64,000 nucleotides of DNA. It comes from Variovorax sp. OK212 (GTDB lineage Bacteria > Pseudomonadota > Gammaproteobacteria > Burkholderiales > Burkholderiaceae_C). Position 1 is the stretch's first letter; every line of letters starts with the position of its first letter. Positions 55,778 to 64,000 of the stretch are shown one piece after another. The DNA lies in assembly GCF_900112425.1 (NCBI RefSeq), contig NZ_FOLP01000002.1, positions 124,001 through 188,000 on the forward strand. The letters run 5' to 3'. Made by a program: the position numbers and the translations under genes. The notes under the pieces are model-generated. The model worked only from the letters and a program-made list of their open reading frames with translations. It did not search any database and had not been told where the DNA came from.

Positions 55778-56908
55778 ATGCTGGATATCGACAAACTCAA
55801 CGAATTCACCCAGAACCACGGCGAACTGCGCCGTGGCCGCGGGCTGGTCACCGGCACCATCGCGCTGAGCCTGGCCATCCTGTGCTTCCTGGGCGTTCTG
55901 GCCTTCCACTTCCCCCAGTACCTCACCACGCCGGAGTTGCGCAAGAGCTACAACGTCGACGTGATGCGCTTCATCCTGCTGGCGGCGCTGGTCATCTCCG
56001 GCGGCATGTCGCTGGTGAACATCATCTTCAACCGCTCGCGCTGGCTCTCGTCGGCCGCGTTCCTGCTGGTGGCGGCCTCGGCGCTGCTGGGCGGGCACAA
56101 GGTGCCGGTGCACGACTTCGCGGACAACACGCCGTACATCGGGCTGGACTGGTTCATTCTTGACCTGCTGGGCTCGTCGCTGATCTTCATCTTCATCGAG
56201 AAGCTGTTCGCGCTGCGCAAGGACCAGCCGGTGTTCCGCGAAGAGTGGCAGACCGACTTCCACCACTTCGTGGTGAACCACATGATCGTGGGCTTCGTGC
56301 TGCTGGCCACCAACCTGATGGTGCACAAGCTGTTCGGCTGGGCGGCCAACGACGGTATTCGCGGCTGGGTGGGCAACCTGCCGTTCTGGGCCGGCATCCT
56401 GCTGATCGTCCTGGTGGCCGACCTGGTGCAGTACTGGACGCACCGCGCCTACCACGAGGTGCCGGTGCTGTGGCGCCTGCACGCGGTGCACCACAGCGTG
56501 AAGAGCATGGACTGGATGGCCGGCTCGCGCCAGCACATCCTCGAACTGCTGATCACGCGCACGCTGGTGCTGGCACCCATCTACGTGCTGGGCTTCAGCA
56601 AGGAAGTGATCGACGCGTACATCGTGGTGGTCGGCTTCCAGGCGGTGTTCAACCACTGCAACGTGAGCGTGCGGCTGGGCCCGCTGCGCTACATCATCGT
56701 GACGCCCAACTTCCACCACTGGCACCACAGCCAGGACATCGAGGCGCTCGACAAGAACTACGCGGCGCATTACGCCTTTCTCGACTACCTCTTCGGCACG
56801 GCCGTGAAGAGCACCAAGCTCTGGCCCGAGAAGTACGGCGTGCTGGGCGACTACGTGCCCAACGGCTTCTTCAAGCAACTGAAGTTCCCGTTCGTCTGGA
56901 AAGGCTGA
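55778..56908 (+). CDS. Fatty acid hydroxylase/sterol desaturase family membrane protein
   Basis: A 376 aa membrane-bound diiron enzyme of the FA_hydroxylase family. It has four to six TM helices and the full set of His boxes: HRAYH, HAVHHS and HHWHHS, plus NHCN between. I use ATG 55778; a GTG at 55772 would add two residues. The reaction (C-H hydroxylation or desaturation of a lipid) follows from family; the lipid is unknown. Its stop overlaps the start of the next gene (TGATG), suggesting coupled work on envelope lipids. Confidence 0.88.
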   Translation: MLDIDKLNEFTQNHGELRRGRGLVTGTIALSLAILCFLGVLAFHFPQYLTTPELRKSYNVDVMRFILLAALVISGGMSLVNIIFNRSRWLSSAAFLLVAASALLGGHKVPVHDFADNTPYIGLDWFILDLLGSSLIFIFIEKLFALRKDQPVFREEWQTDFHHFVVNHMIVGFVLLATNLMVHKLFGWAANDGIRGWVGNLPFWAGILLIVLVADLVQYWTHRAYHEVPVLWRLHAVHHSVKSMDWMAGSRQHILELLITRTLVLAPIYVLGFSKEVIDAYIVVVGFQAVFNHCNVSVRLGPLRYIIVTPNFHHWHHSQDIEALDKNYAAHYAFLDYLFGTAVKSTKLWPEKYGVLGDYVPNGFFKQLKFPFVWKG

Positions 56909-57696
56909 TGCGCTTGCGTTTCCAGACCTTTGCGGCCCTGGCTGCCGCGGGCGCCGCCCTGCTGCTCACGGCCTGCGCCACCCGCCTCGACCTGCCCTCC
57001 AAGGACAACGGCCTGCGCCTGCGGGTGCAGAGCTCGGTGATCGCGCCGGGCAACGGCGGCGAGCTCATCGCCGCCGACGCGCTGGAGCCGGGCGACATCC
57101 TGCTGACCTCGATCGCCACGGTGAACTCCTTCGGCATCCGGCTGGGCACCTTCTCACCGGTGAGCCACGCCGTGCTGTACCTCGGCGACGGCCAGATCGC
57201 CGAAGCCGTGGGCACCGGCGTGCGCGCGCGGCCGCTGGCCGAGGTGGTCGACGAAGAACAGATGGTGGTCGCCTTTCGCGTGCCCGGCGTGGACGACGCC
57301 GGCGCCGGGCGCATGCGCGCCTGGGCGCTGTCGCAGGTCGGCGCGCGCTACAACACCGTGGGCGTGCTGCTGAACGCGCCCTTCGTGCTGAACCGCCGCC
57401 TGTGCGAGCTGCCGCTGGTGCCGGCCGCCGTGAGCCACTACTGCATGAGCGGCATGGCGATGGTGCAACTGGGCGCGAGCCGTGACGACCAGTTCTTCTG
57501 CTCGCAGTTCGTGCTCGAGGCCTACAAGCAGGCCGGCCTGCCGATCACCAGCGCCGACCCGCGCTGGGTGAGCCCGGCCGACCTGCTGCACATGCGCGAG
57601 GGCGACGTGCCCTCGATCGCCGCCACGCAGCCGCTGCGCTACGTGGGCCACCTCAAATACAACCCGCCGCCGCTGCTGGCGGCCGACGGCCCTTGA
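56908..57696 (+). CDS. YaeF/YiiX-type permuted papain-like lipoprotein
   Basis: A 262 aa lipoprotein with signal MRLRFQTFAALAAAG and lipobox LLTAC. The circularly permuted NlpC/P60-like fold is shown by the early His motif SPVSHAVLYLGDG and the late catalytic Cys motif FFCSQFVLEAYKQAG. Proteins of this group are cysteine hydrolases acting on amide or lipid bonds; the substrate is unknown. Start ATG 56908 is coupled to the hydroxylase stop. The stop overlaps a TTG that can start the next gene. Confidence 0.87.
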   Translation: MRLRFQTFAALAAAGAALLLTACATRLDLPSKDNGLRLRVQSSVIAPGNGGELIAADALEPGDILLTSIATVNSFGIRLGTFSPVSHAVLYLGDGQIAEAVGTGVRARPLAEVVDEEQMVVAFRVPGVDDAGAGRMRAWALSQVGARYNTVGVLLNAPFVLNRRLCELPLVPAAVSHYCMSGMAMVQLGASRDDQFFCSQFVLEAYKQAGLPITSADPRWVSPADLLHMREGDVPSIAATQPLRYVGHLKYNPPPLLAADGP

Positions 57697-58931
57697 GCGC
57701 GGCCGACGTGTCCCGCTTCGACGTCGTCGTGATCGGCGCCGGCGCCGCCGGGCTGTTCTGCGCCGGCGTGGCCGGCCAGCGCGGGCTCAAGGTGCTGGTG
57801 GTGGACCACAGCGAGAAGGTGGGCGAGAAGATCCGCATCTCCGGCGGCGGGCGCGCCAACTTCACCAACCGCGACCTCGACGTACGCGCGCCGCAGCGCC
57901 ACTTCATCGGCGACAACCCGAATTTCTGCCGCTCGGCGCTGTCGCGCTATGCGCCGCAGCAGTTCATCGAGCTGGTGCAAAAGCACGGCATCGCCTTCCA
58001 CGAGAAGCACAAGGGACAGCTGTTCTGCGACGGCTCTTCGCAGCAGATCGTCGACATGCTGCTGGCGGAATGCACCGCGGGCGGGGTCGAGCGGTGGCAG
58101 CCGTGCAAGGTCGGGAAGATCGCGTTTTCCGCTGCGGATGCTGATGGAACCGGCACGGGCAGCTATCGAATCGAGAGCGATCGCGGGGTCATCGAGACGG
58201 CGAAGATCGTGGTGGCGACGGGTGGCTTGTCGATTCCGCAGATCGGCGCCAGCGACTTCGGCTACCGCCTCGCAGAGCAGTTCGGGCTGCGGCTGGTCAC
58301 GCCGCGCCCGGCGCTGGTGCCGCTGACCTTCGGCGGCGACGCCTGGGCGCCGTATGCCGAACTGGCCGGGCTGGCATTGCCGGTGCGCATCGAGACCGGG
58401 GCCAGGAAGGACAAGATGGCCTTCCTCGAAGACCTGCTGTTCACCCACCGCGGCCTGTCGGGCCCGGCGGTGCTGCAGATCTCGAGCTACTGGAAGCCCG
58501 GAACGCCGCTCACGCTGGACTTTGCACCCGGCGTGGACGTGGCCGGATCGCTCGGCGAAGCCAAGCTGCGCTCGAAGAAACGCATCGCCAACGAACTGGC
58601 CACGCTGGTGCCCTCGCGGCTGGCGGACGCCTGGGTCGGGCAAGACCCCGCGTTGCAGCGGCCGGTGAACGAAGCGGCCGACAAGGCGCTGGCGGTTTTG
58701 TCGGAGCGCATTGCGCGCTGGCAGATCACCCCCAGTGGCACCGAAGGTTACAAGAAGGCCGAAGTCACGGCGGGCGGCGTCGACACGCGCGACCTGTCGT
58801 CCCAGACGATGGAATCGAAGCAACCCGGCCTGTATTTCATCGGCGAAGTGGTCGATGTGACCGGCTGGCTGGGCGGGTACAACTTCCAGTGGGCGTGGGC
58901 AAGCGCTCATGCGTGCGCCACGGCCCTCTGA
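57693..58931 (+). CDS. HI0933/YhiN-family FAD-dependent oxidoreductase
   Basis: A 412 aa flavoprotein. The N-terminal dinucleotide motif is VVIGAGAAGLFCAGVAG, and the family signature KIRISGGGRANFTN follows at about 47-60. The C-terminal GWLGGYNFQWAWASAHAC closes the FAD site. The exact reaction is unknown; family members have been linked to flavin-dependent redox of NAD(P)H. The start is uncertain: TTG 57693 (overlapping the previous stop) or GTG 57708 (MSRFDVVVIGAG), the latter giving a more usual N-terminus. Confidence 0.9.
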   Translation: MSAADVSRFDVVVIGAGAAGLFCAGVAGQRGLKVLVVDHSEKVGEKIRISGGGRANFTNRDLDVRAPQRHFIGDNPNFCRSALSRYAPQQFIELVQKHGIAFHEKHKGQLFCDGSSQQIVDMLLAECTAGGVERWQPCKVGKIAFSAADADGTGTGSYRIESDRGVIETAKIVVATGGLSIPQIGASDFGYRLAEQFGLRLVTPRPALVPLTFGGDAWAPYAELAGLALPVRIETGARKDKMAFLEDLLFTHRGLSGPAVLQISSYWKPGTPLTLDFAPGVDVAGSLGEAKLRSKKRIANELATLVPSRLADAWVGQDPALQRPVNEAADKALAVLSERIARWQITPSGTEGYKKAEVTAGGVDTRDLSSQTMESKQPGLYFIGEVVDVTGWLGGYNFQWAWASAHACATAL

Positions 58932-59153
58932 CTCTCTTCGCCAGGGACACCGCGGAACCGGCTTTGCCGGGCCGCTGGTGTCGCCCCCGGCCAGGGGGAA
59001 AAGAAGCGACAGGAAGTGCGTGAAGCCTGTGTGAGTGCTATACTAGCGGGCTAACTTTTGGCCTCCCCTCAACGGCCACAAAATTTTTCAGTTGAGGAAC
59101 CCCGGCTTTGGGCCTCGATCTCCCCGAGCCAACTTCAGTTCAACGATTCATCA
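58932..59153. promoter_or_regulatory. rpsU upstream region with palindrome, -10 element and leader hairpin
   Basis: There is no gene here. A long imperfect palindrome at 58946-58982 (GACACC/GGTGTC ends, CCGGC-TTT-GCCGG centre) may be a dispersed repeat or the terminator of the preceding gene. TATACT at 59039-59044 is a good -10, but the -35 is weak. Downstream, CCTCAAC and GTTGAGG pair (59067-59097 region), which places a hairpin in the rpsU leader. Confidence 0.5.
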
Positions 59154-59366
59154 ATGACCACCATCCGCGTTAAAGAAAACGAGCCCTTCGACGTCGCACT
59201 TCGCCGTTTCAAGCGCACCATCGAAAAGCTCGGCCTGCTGACCGACCTGCGTGCCCGCGAGTTCTACGAAAAGCCGACCGCCGAGCGCAAGCGCAAGAAG
59301 GCCGCTGCCGTCAAGCGCCACTACAAGCGCGTGCGCAGCATGCAGCTGCCCAAGAAGCTGTACTAA
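59154..59366 (+). CDS. rpsU: 30S ribosomal protein S21
   Basis: A 70 aa basic protein that helps start translation near the 16S 3' end. It reads [20 protein letters not shown] and ends [13 protein letters not shown], the standard family pattern and length. It is followed by an intrinsic terminator and then a GatB/YqeY gene rather than dnaG. The start at ATG 59154 is fixed by the family. Confidence 0.97.
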
Positions 59367-59424
59367 GCAACGCCCCGGGCGGCAGGCTCTCGACGAAAGT
59401 CAGCGCCGTCGCCTCGTTGCCTCA

Positions 59425-59461
59425 GCCGCGCCAGGGAAACCTGCCGCGGCTTTTGTTTTTT
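59425..59461 (+). terminator. Intrinsic terminator between rpsU and the YqeY gene
   Basis: GCCGCG (59425-59430) pairs with CGCGGC (59445-59450). Then comes one C-C mismatch, CAGG/CCTG and a GAAA tetraloop, with TTTTGTTTTTT behind. It ends 14 nt before the next start codon, so it works as an rpsU terminator or as an attenuator for the next gene. Confidence 0.85.
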
Positions 59462-59475
59462 CCGAAAGGTTGCGA

Positions 59476-59925
59476 ATGACACTCAAAGAACAGATCACCG
59501 AAGACATGAAGACGGCGATGCGCGCCAAGGACTCCGAGCGCCTGGGCACGATCCGCCTGCTGCTCGCGGCCATGAAGCAGAAGGAAGTCGACGAGCGCGT
59601 GGAGCTCGACGACGCCATGGTCATCGCCATCGTCGACAAGATGGTCAAGCAGCGCAAGGACTCGATCGCCGCGTTCACCACCGGTGGCCGCCCCGACCTG
59701 GCCGACAAGGAAGCCGCCGAGATCAAGGTGATCGAGGTCTACCAGCCCCAGCGCATGAGCGCCGACGAAGTCGCCACCGCGGTGAAGGCCATCGTGGCCG
59801 AGCTGGGCGCCAGCGGCCCCGGCGACATGGGCAAGGTGATGGGCGCGGTGAAGACCCGCCTCGCCGGCAAGGCCGACATGGGCCAGGTCAGCGCAGCGGT
59901 CAAGGCCGCTCTGACGGGCGCATGA
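59476..59925 (+). CDS. GatB/YqeY domain protein
   Basis: A 149 aa all-helical protein homologous to the C-terminal tRNA-contacting domain of GatB. It begins MTLKEQITEDMKTAMRAKDS and has the family text IRLLLAAMKQKEVDER and MGKVMGAVK. Ribosome site GAAAGG lies just upstream. YqeY proteins often sit next to rpsU, but their function is not established; a role in tRNA amidation or RNA binding is only suggested by the fold. Confidence 0.93.
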   Translation: MTLKEQITEDMKTAMRAKDSERLGTIRLLLAAMKQKEVDERVELDDAMVIAIVDKMVKQRKDSIAAFTTGGRPDLADKEAAEIKVIEVYQPQRMSADEVATAVKAIVAELGASGPGDMGKVMGAVKTRLAGKADMGQVSAAVKAALTGA

Positions 59926-60395
59926 TGACCACCGGCAGCCCCTCCGCTCCGATCCTCAAGGCCTGCGCCTGCATGGTCGACTCGCGAGGCCGGCTGCTGG
60001 TGTTCCGCCATCCCGAGGATGGCAACATGCAGCTCCCCAAGGGCACCATCGAGCCCGGCGAGTCGCCCGAGGCCGCCGTGCGGCGCGAGCTGCTCGAAGA
60101 GTCCGGCATCGACTACGCCGGCCCGCTGCAGGCGCTGGGCACGCTCGACCGCGAATGCGAAGCCGGCGTGGAAGGCAACACGCACCGCCACCCGCAGCTG
60201 TGGCACCTGTTCCTGATGCGCGCCGAAGGCCGGTTGCCCGAGACCTTCCTGCACACCGCCACCGGCAGCCCGGAAGAAGAAGGCCTGGTCTTCCTGTTCC
60301 GCTGGCTCGAAGCCGGCGAGGCCATCGACGACTTCGCCCTGCCCTACCGCCAGACCATCGAGCGCGTGCGCGCGGCGCTGCTGCTCGCAGCCTGA
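59922..60395 (+). CDS. Nudix hydrolase
   Basis: A 157 aa hydrolase with a complete Nudix box, G-x5-E-x7-REUXEE, in GTIEPGESPEAAV and RRELLEESG. It starts at one of two adjacent ATG codons (59922 or 59925) overlapping the YqeY stop, so translation is coupled. The substrate cannot be named; short Nudix proteins with FRHPEDGNMQLPKG are often broad NTP or dinucleotide hydrolases. Confidence 0.9.
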   Translation: MMTTGSPSAPILKACACMVDSRGRLLVFRHPEDGNMQLPKGTIEPGESPEAAVRRELLEESGIDYAGPLQALGTLDRECEAGVEGNTHRHPQLWHLFLMRAEGRLPETFLHTATGSPEEEGLVFLFRWLEAGEAIDDFALPYRQTIERVRAALLLAA

Positions 60396-60404
60396 GCTCC
60401 GCCC

Positions 60405-61160
60405 TCAGGCCAGGGCGCGTACGACCATGTACGAGCCCAGCAGCGCGAGCCCGACCAGAAAGCAGCGCCGGAACACCGCCACCGGCAGCCGCTTGCGCAG
60501 CCAGGTGCCCAGCACCATGCCGCCGACGGCCGGCACCAGCATCGCCAGCGACGCACCCACCGCCGACATCGGATAGCCCCCGTTCCCCGCCAGCCCGATG
60601 GCCAGCACCACCGTCGAGGTGGTGAAAGAGATCCCCATCGCCTGGATCAGCGCGTCGCGCTGGAACCCCAGCGCCTGCAGGTACGGCACCGCCGGCACCG
60701 CGAACACGCCGGTCACCGCCGTCACCAGCCCCGTGACGACACCCACCAAAGGCCCCAGCCAGCGCGCCTGCGCATCGCTCACGTGCAGTTGCCGCCCGGT
60801 CAGGCTCCAGCCCGCGTAGAGCAGCAGCGCCACCCCCAGCGCCACCGAGGCCCAGGCGCCCGCCGGCACGCCCAGCCACAGCGCCCCGCCCAGCGTGCCG
60901 ATCACCACCCCCACCTGCATGCCGCCGATGCGCCTGAGCACCGGCATGAAGGTCGCGCGCGGCCCGGTCTGCCAGATGTTGGTGACCAGCGACGGCACGA
61001 TCAGCAGCGCCGCCGCCTGCACCGGCGACATCCACAGCGCGAGCAGCGCCATCGACACCGTGGGCAACCCCAGGCCGATCACGCCCTTGATCACGCCGGC
61101 CAGCAGGAACACGGCCGCGGCGGCGGCCCAGAAGCTCGGGAGGTCGTTCGAATGCGTCAT
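60405..61160 (-). CDS. TauE/SafE-family permease
   Basis: A 251 aa inner-membrane protein with about eight TM helices. TauE/SafE proteins export sulfite, sulfoacetate or other organic anions. I use ATG 61160 (MTHSNDLPSFWAAAAAVFLL); the frame is open to 61250, but that extension crosses the LysR promoter region. Family text includes VIKGVIGLGLPTVSM and GVVTGLVTAVTGVFAVP. It is divergent from the LysR gene, which probably controls it. Confidence 0.89.
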   Translation of the reverse strand: MTHSNDLPSFWAAAAAVFLLAGVIKGVIGLGLPTVSMALLALWMSPVQAAALLIVPSLVTNIWQTGPRATFMPVLRRIGGMQVGVVIGTLGGALWLGVPAGAWASVALGVALLLYAGWSLTGRQLHVSDAQARWLGPLVGVVTGLVTAVTGVFAVPAVPYLQALGFQRDALIQAMGISFTTSTVVLAIGLAGNGGYPMSAVGASLAMLVPAVGGMVLGTWLRKRLPVAVFRRCFLVGLALLGSYMVVRALA

Positions 61161-61216
61161 CGCGGCCGAGTCTGCCGGGCAATGCCGCGGCTGCAAATGC
61201 GGGGTTCGCAGAGCCG

Positions 61217-61237
61217 GCCTCAGGCTGGGCCTGAGGC
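61217..61237. promoter_or_regulatory. Putative LysR operator
   Basis: A perfect 9-bp inverted repeat with a 3-nt centre (GCCTCAGGC-TGG-GCCTGAGGC), framed by GAGCC/GGCTC. It lies 25 nt before the LysR start in the divergent region. The symmetry suits a LysR dimer, but it may instead form a short hairpin. Confidence 0.5.
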
Positions 61238-61261
61238 TCGTGGTGCACACTCCGGCGAACC

Positions 61262-62167
61262 ATGCGATTCGACCTCACCGATCTGCGGCTCTTCCTGAAC
61301 GTCGCCGAAGCCGGCAGCCTCACCGGCGGCGCGGCGCGCTCGCACATGACGCTGGCCTCCGCCAGCCAGCGCGTGCGCGGCATGGAAGACGCGCTGGGCA
61401 CCCCGCTGCTCACGCGCCATGCGCAGGGCGTGCGCGCCACCGAGGCCGGCCGCACGCTGCTGCACCATGCGCGCGTCGTGCTGCAGCAGATGGAGCGGCT
61501 GCGCGGCGAGCTCGGCGAATACGGCCAGGGCCTCAAGGGCCACGTGCGCTTCATGTGCGGCACCTCGGCGCTGACAGAGCACCTGCCCGAGGTGCTGAGC
61601 CGCTTTCTCGCCGAGCATCCGCGCATCTCGGTCGACCTCGAGGAGCGCGCCAGCCCCGACACGGTGGAGGCCCTGCGCGCCGGCCTGTGCGACATCGGCA
61701 TCGTCTCGGACGCCATCGACAGCGACGGGCTCGAATGCCACCCCTTCCGCCGCGACGACCTGGTGCTGGTGATGCCGCGCGGCCACGCGCTGGCCGGGCG
61801 CCGCCGCCTGCGGCTGGCCGACGTGGTCGACAGCGAATTCGTCGGCCTGCCCGCGGACAGCGCGCTGCAGCAGCTCATCACGCAGCATGTGCGCGCGCTC
61901 GGCAAGCACCTGGCCTACCGCGTGCGCGTGCGCAACTTCGAGGCGGTGTGCCGCATGGTGGAGTACGGCATTGGCGTGGGCATCGTGCCGCAGACCGCGG
62001 CCGAGCGTTGCGCGCGCTCCATGAAGATCGCGCGCGCCTCGCTCGCCGACGCCTGGGCCGAACGCACGCTGATGGCCTGCGTGCGATCGTCGGAAGACCT
62101 GCCGCTCAATGCCCGGCGCATGCTCGAGCACCTGATCGCGCCGCCCGACGAAGCTACGAGGAAGTGA
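61262..62167 (+). CDS. LysR-family transcriptional regulator
   Basis: A 301 aa regulator. The HTH is residues 1-60 (MRFDLTDLRLFLNVAEAGSL, then SHMTLASASQRVRGMEDALG and LLTRHAQGVRATEAG), followed by a periplasmic-binding-like effector domain (about 90-290). It is divergent from the TauE/SafE gene with a palindrome between, the usual LysR target design. The last 14 nt overlap the end of the epimerase gene on the other strand. Confidence 0.92.
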   Translation: MRFDLTDLRLFLNVAEAGSLTGGAARSHMTLASASQRVRGMEDALGTPLLTRHAQGVRATEAGRTLLHHARVVLQQMERLRGELGEYGQGLKGHVRFMCGTSALTEHLPEVLSRFLAEHPRISVDLEERASPDTVEALRAGLCDIGIVSDAIDSDGLECHPFRRDDLVLVMPRGHALAGRRRLRLADVVDSEFVGLPADSALQQLITQHVRALGKHLAYRVRVRNFEAVCRMVEYGIGVGIVPQTAAERCARSMKIARASLADAWAERTLMACVRSSEDLPLNARRMLEHLIAPPDEATRK

Positions 62168-63146
62168 TCGGCCGGCCTTGCCGCTTGCGCGCCGCCACGA
62201 AGGCATCGAAGGCCTCGCTGCTGGTCTTGCGCGGCACGTAGCCGAAGCGCGCCTTCAGCGCCGTGTTGAGCAGCACCGGCCGGTAGCGCAGGAAGTCCAG
62301 CTGTTCGGGCCCGTAGCGGCTCACGCCCAGCGCGGAACCCACCGACAGTGCGGTCTTCAGCACACCGGCCGGCCAGCCGGCGGCGCGCTTGCCCAGGCGC
62401 GACGCGATCTCGTGGATCGTCAAGGCACCATCGCCCGCGAGGTTGTAGCAACCGGGCGGTGCGCCGGCGAGCGCATGCGCGATGGCACCCGTCACGTCCT
62501 CGTCCCACACGAATACGAAAGGGCTCGCGCTGCCGCGGATGGCAATGAGCCGTTTCTTCTCGAACAGCGCGGTGATCTGGTTGTCCACGTGCTCGCCGAG
62601 GATGGTGCCGATGCGCAGCACCGTCTGCGCCAGCGCCGGATGCCGCGCGCGGTAGTCGGCCAGCATCTCTTCCACCTGCCGCTTGTGGTCCGCATAGGCG
62701 AACACCGCATTGCCGCGCAGCGGCTGCGACTCGGTCATCCACGCCGGGTTGTCCGCGTGATAGCCGTAGGCCGCGCCGCTGGACGACACCACCACGTGCC
62801 GCACGCCGTTCGCCACGCAGGCTTCGAGCACGTTGCGCGTGCCGCCCACGTCCACCGAATGCTCGAACGCGCGGTTCGAGTCCTTGCCCGGCGTGACGAT
62901 GGAAGCCAGGTGCACCACGGTGTCGATCGCGTGGTCGGCGATGGTCTCGGCGATGCGCGCGTCGCGCACGTCCTGCTGCTGGTAGGCCACGCCCATCAGC
63001 CGGCGGTCGGGCGGCACGTCGCGCACGTCGAGGGCCACCAGCACCTCGAGCCCGCCCTGCTCGCACAGCGCGGCGAGCACCGTGCGCCCCAGGAACCCGT
63101 CGGCACCCGTCACCAGCACGCGCCTTGCCACGATGCCCCCGCTCAT
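62154..63146 (-). CDS. NAD-dependent epimerase/dehydratase (extended SDR)
   Basis: A 330 aa SDR with a Rossmann N-terminus (RRVLVTGADGFLGRTVLAAL, G-x-x-G-x-x-G) and catalytic SSSGAAYGYHAD with the downstream FAYADHKRQ in place of the usual YxxxK. Substrates of this class are nucleotide sugars or other hydroxy compounds; none can be named. ATG 63146 overlaps the preceding stop (ATGA), so it is coupled to the BASS transporter and may process what that protein imports. Confidence 0.88.
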   Translation of the reverse strand: MSGGIVARRVLVTGADGFLGRTVLAALCEQGGLEVLVALDVRDVPPDRRLMGVAYQQQDVRDARIAETIADHAIDTVVHLASIVTPGKDSNRAFEHSVDVGGTRNVLEACVANGVRHVVVSSSGAAYGYHADNPAWMTESQPLRGNAVFAYADHKRQVEEMLADYRARHPALAQTVLRIGTILGEHVDNQITALFEKKRLIAIRGSASPFVFVWDEDVTGAIAHALAGAPPGCYNLAGDGALTIHEIASRLGKRAAGWPAGVLKTALSVGSALGVSRYGPEQLDFLRYRPVLLNTALKARFGYVPRKTSSEAFDAFVAARKRQGRPITSS

Positions 63147-64000
63147 GGCGCCACCGGCCTGCGGCCCCACCAGCCCGCGAGCGCAAGGCCCGCGATGATG
63201 TCCCAGAAACCCCACACGCCGGCCACCACGGCCATGCCGCCGAGCCCGCCGAAGAAGCTGAAGATCAACACCAGCCCGAGCCCCGAATTGCGGATGCCCA
63301 CCTCGATGGCCACCGCCCGCCGGTCGTAGTCGCCCAGCCCCGAGAGCCGCGCGCACAGGTAGCCGGTGCCGAAGGCCAGCGCGTCATGGATGACCACGGC
63401 CAGCAGCACCAGCCCCACGTAGTCGAGAAAGAAGCGCCAGTTGCCCGCGATGGCGCCCACGATGAACACGATCAGCGCCACGAAGCTCACGATGCCCACC
63501 GGCTTCTTAATGCGCGCCGTGAGCCCCGGCAAGCGGTGCGAGCAGGCCACGCCCAGCACGAACGGAATGCCGATGATCATCACGATGTGCCCCAGCATGT
63601 CGAGCGGATCGAGCGCGATGGTCTTCAGCAGCGGCGCGGCCGTCGGGTGCATGCCGCCCCAGAACGCGAAGTTCAGCGGCATCACCACGATGGAGATCGC
63701 ATTCGAGATCGCCGTCATCGACACCGACAGCGCCACGTTGCCGCGCGCGCGGTGCGTGAGGATCTGCGAGATGTTCCCCGGCGGGCAGCAGGCCACGAGG
63801 ATCATGCCCAGCGCGATGCTCGGGCCGGGCTTCAGCAGCAGCGTGAGCGCGAAGGTCACGGCCGGCAGCACGACGAACTGCGCGCCGATGCCCACCGCCA
63901 TCGCGCCGGGCATGCGCGCCACGCGCCTGAAGTCCTCGATGCGCGTGTCCAGCGCGATGCCGAACATCAGGAAGCCCAGCACCACGTTCAGCAGCACCAG
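63143..64000 (-). CDS. Bile acid:sodium symporter (BASS) family protein (partial, 5' end missing)
   Basis: A membrane transporter fragment of 285 visible residues. The frame is open at the right edge; GTG 63997 is in frame, but the hydrophobic run LVLLNVVLGFLMFGIALD suggests the true start lies outside. About nine TM helices are present, with the BASS core text LVACCPPGNISQILTHRARG and AIEVGIRNSGLGLVLIF (the E-x-G-x-x-N sodium-site motif). Relatives move pantoate, 2-keto acids or other organic anions with sodium. The last 4 nt overlap the epimerase start. Confidence 0.88.
   Translation of the reverse strand: MVLLNVVLGFLMFGIALDTRIEDFRRVARMPGAMAVGIGAQFVVLPAVTFALTLLLKPGPSIALGMILVACCPPGNISQILTHRARGNVALSVSMTAISNAISIVVMPLNFAFWGGMHPTAAPLLKTIALDPLDMLGHIVMIIGIPFVLGVACSHRLPGLTARIKKPVGIVSFVALIVFIVGAIAGNWRFFLDYVGLVLLAVVIHDALAFGTGYLCARLSGLGDYDRRAVAIEVGIRNSGLGLVLIFSFFGGLGGMAVVAGVWGFWDIIAGLALAGWWGRRPVAP

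Overview
The window is a GC-rich, gene-dense chromosomal segment. The complete nuoA-N operon with a DUF2818 gene behind nuoN, the emrAB/NodT efflux set, the assimilatory nitrate locus and the codon use together suggest a betaproteobacterium of the Comamonadaceae, most like Variovorax. That assignment is inferred from gene content and style; no database was searched. I see no phage, IS element, CRISPR array or rRNA. The only RNA gene is one tRNA-Leu(GAG).

Layout. 1-4049 (-): a MarR-controlled multidrug efflux operon (marR, NodT-type outer membrane factor, emrA, emrB; emrB runs off the left edge), divergent from an MsbA-like ABC exporter (4126-5910). 5963-7359 (-): DUF1178, ADP-ribose-type Nudix and DUF2818 genes. 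7394-21906 (-): complex I operon nuoA to nuoN in the standard 14-gene order. 21974-24405 (-): tRNA-Leu, secG, tpiA and a quinone oxidoreductase. 24495-27282 (-): pnp and rpsO with a strong terminator between them. 27388-30916 (-): DMT exporter, aminotransferase, LivK-type binding protein. 31041-33336: small heat-shock protein, a 120-bp nested palindromic element, an alpha/beta hydrolase and tsaD.

33386-51322 is the most interesting part: a nitrate assimilation island. It holds a NIT-ANTAR regulator (NasR-like), nrtABC-type nitrate uptake genes, a second ANTAR protein carrying NarX-like P-boxes, an MFS nitrate transporter, a PP2C/Ser-Thr kinase fusion, and an operon of nirB, a Tat-exported P-box protein, nirD and nitrate reductase. 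These are followed by ybiB and cobA; CobA supplies the siroheme precursor for NirB. Three sigma-54-type -24/-12 elements precede nasR, nrtA and the MFS gene. The nrtA leader has the two hexaloop hairpins expected of an ANTAR target, the second overlapping an intrinsic terminator. I infer nitrogen-status control at initiation (presumably NtrC) plus nitrate-dependent antitermination, with one or two further NarX-like nitrate or nitrite sensors.

51418-55710 (+): a polyamine-type ABC importer. 55778-58931 (+): fatty acid hydroxylase/sterol desaturase family protein, permuted papain-like lipoprotein, and HI0933/YhiN-family flavoprotein. 59154-60395 (+): rpsU, a GatB/YqeY protein and a Nudix hydrolase. 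60405-64000: TauE/SafE permease (-), LysR regulator (+), NAD-dependent epimerase (-) and a BASS-family transporter (-, cut by the right edge).
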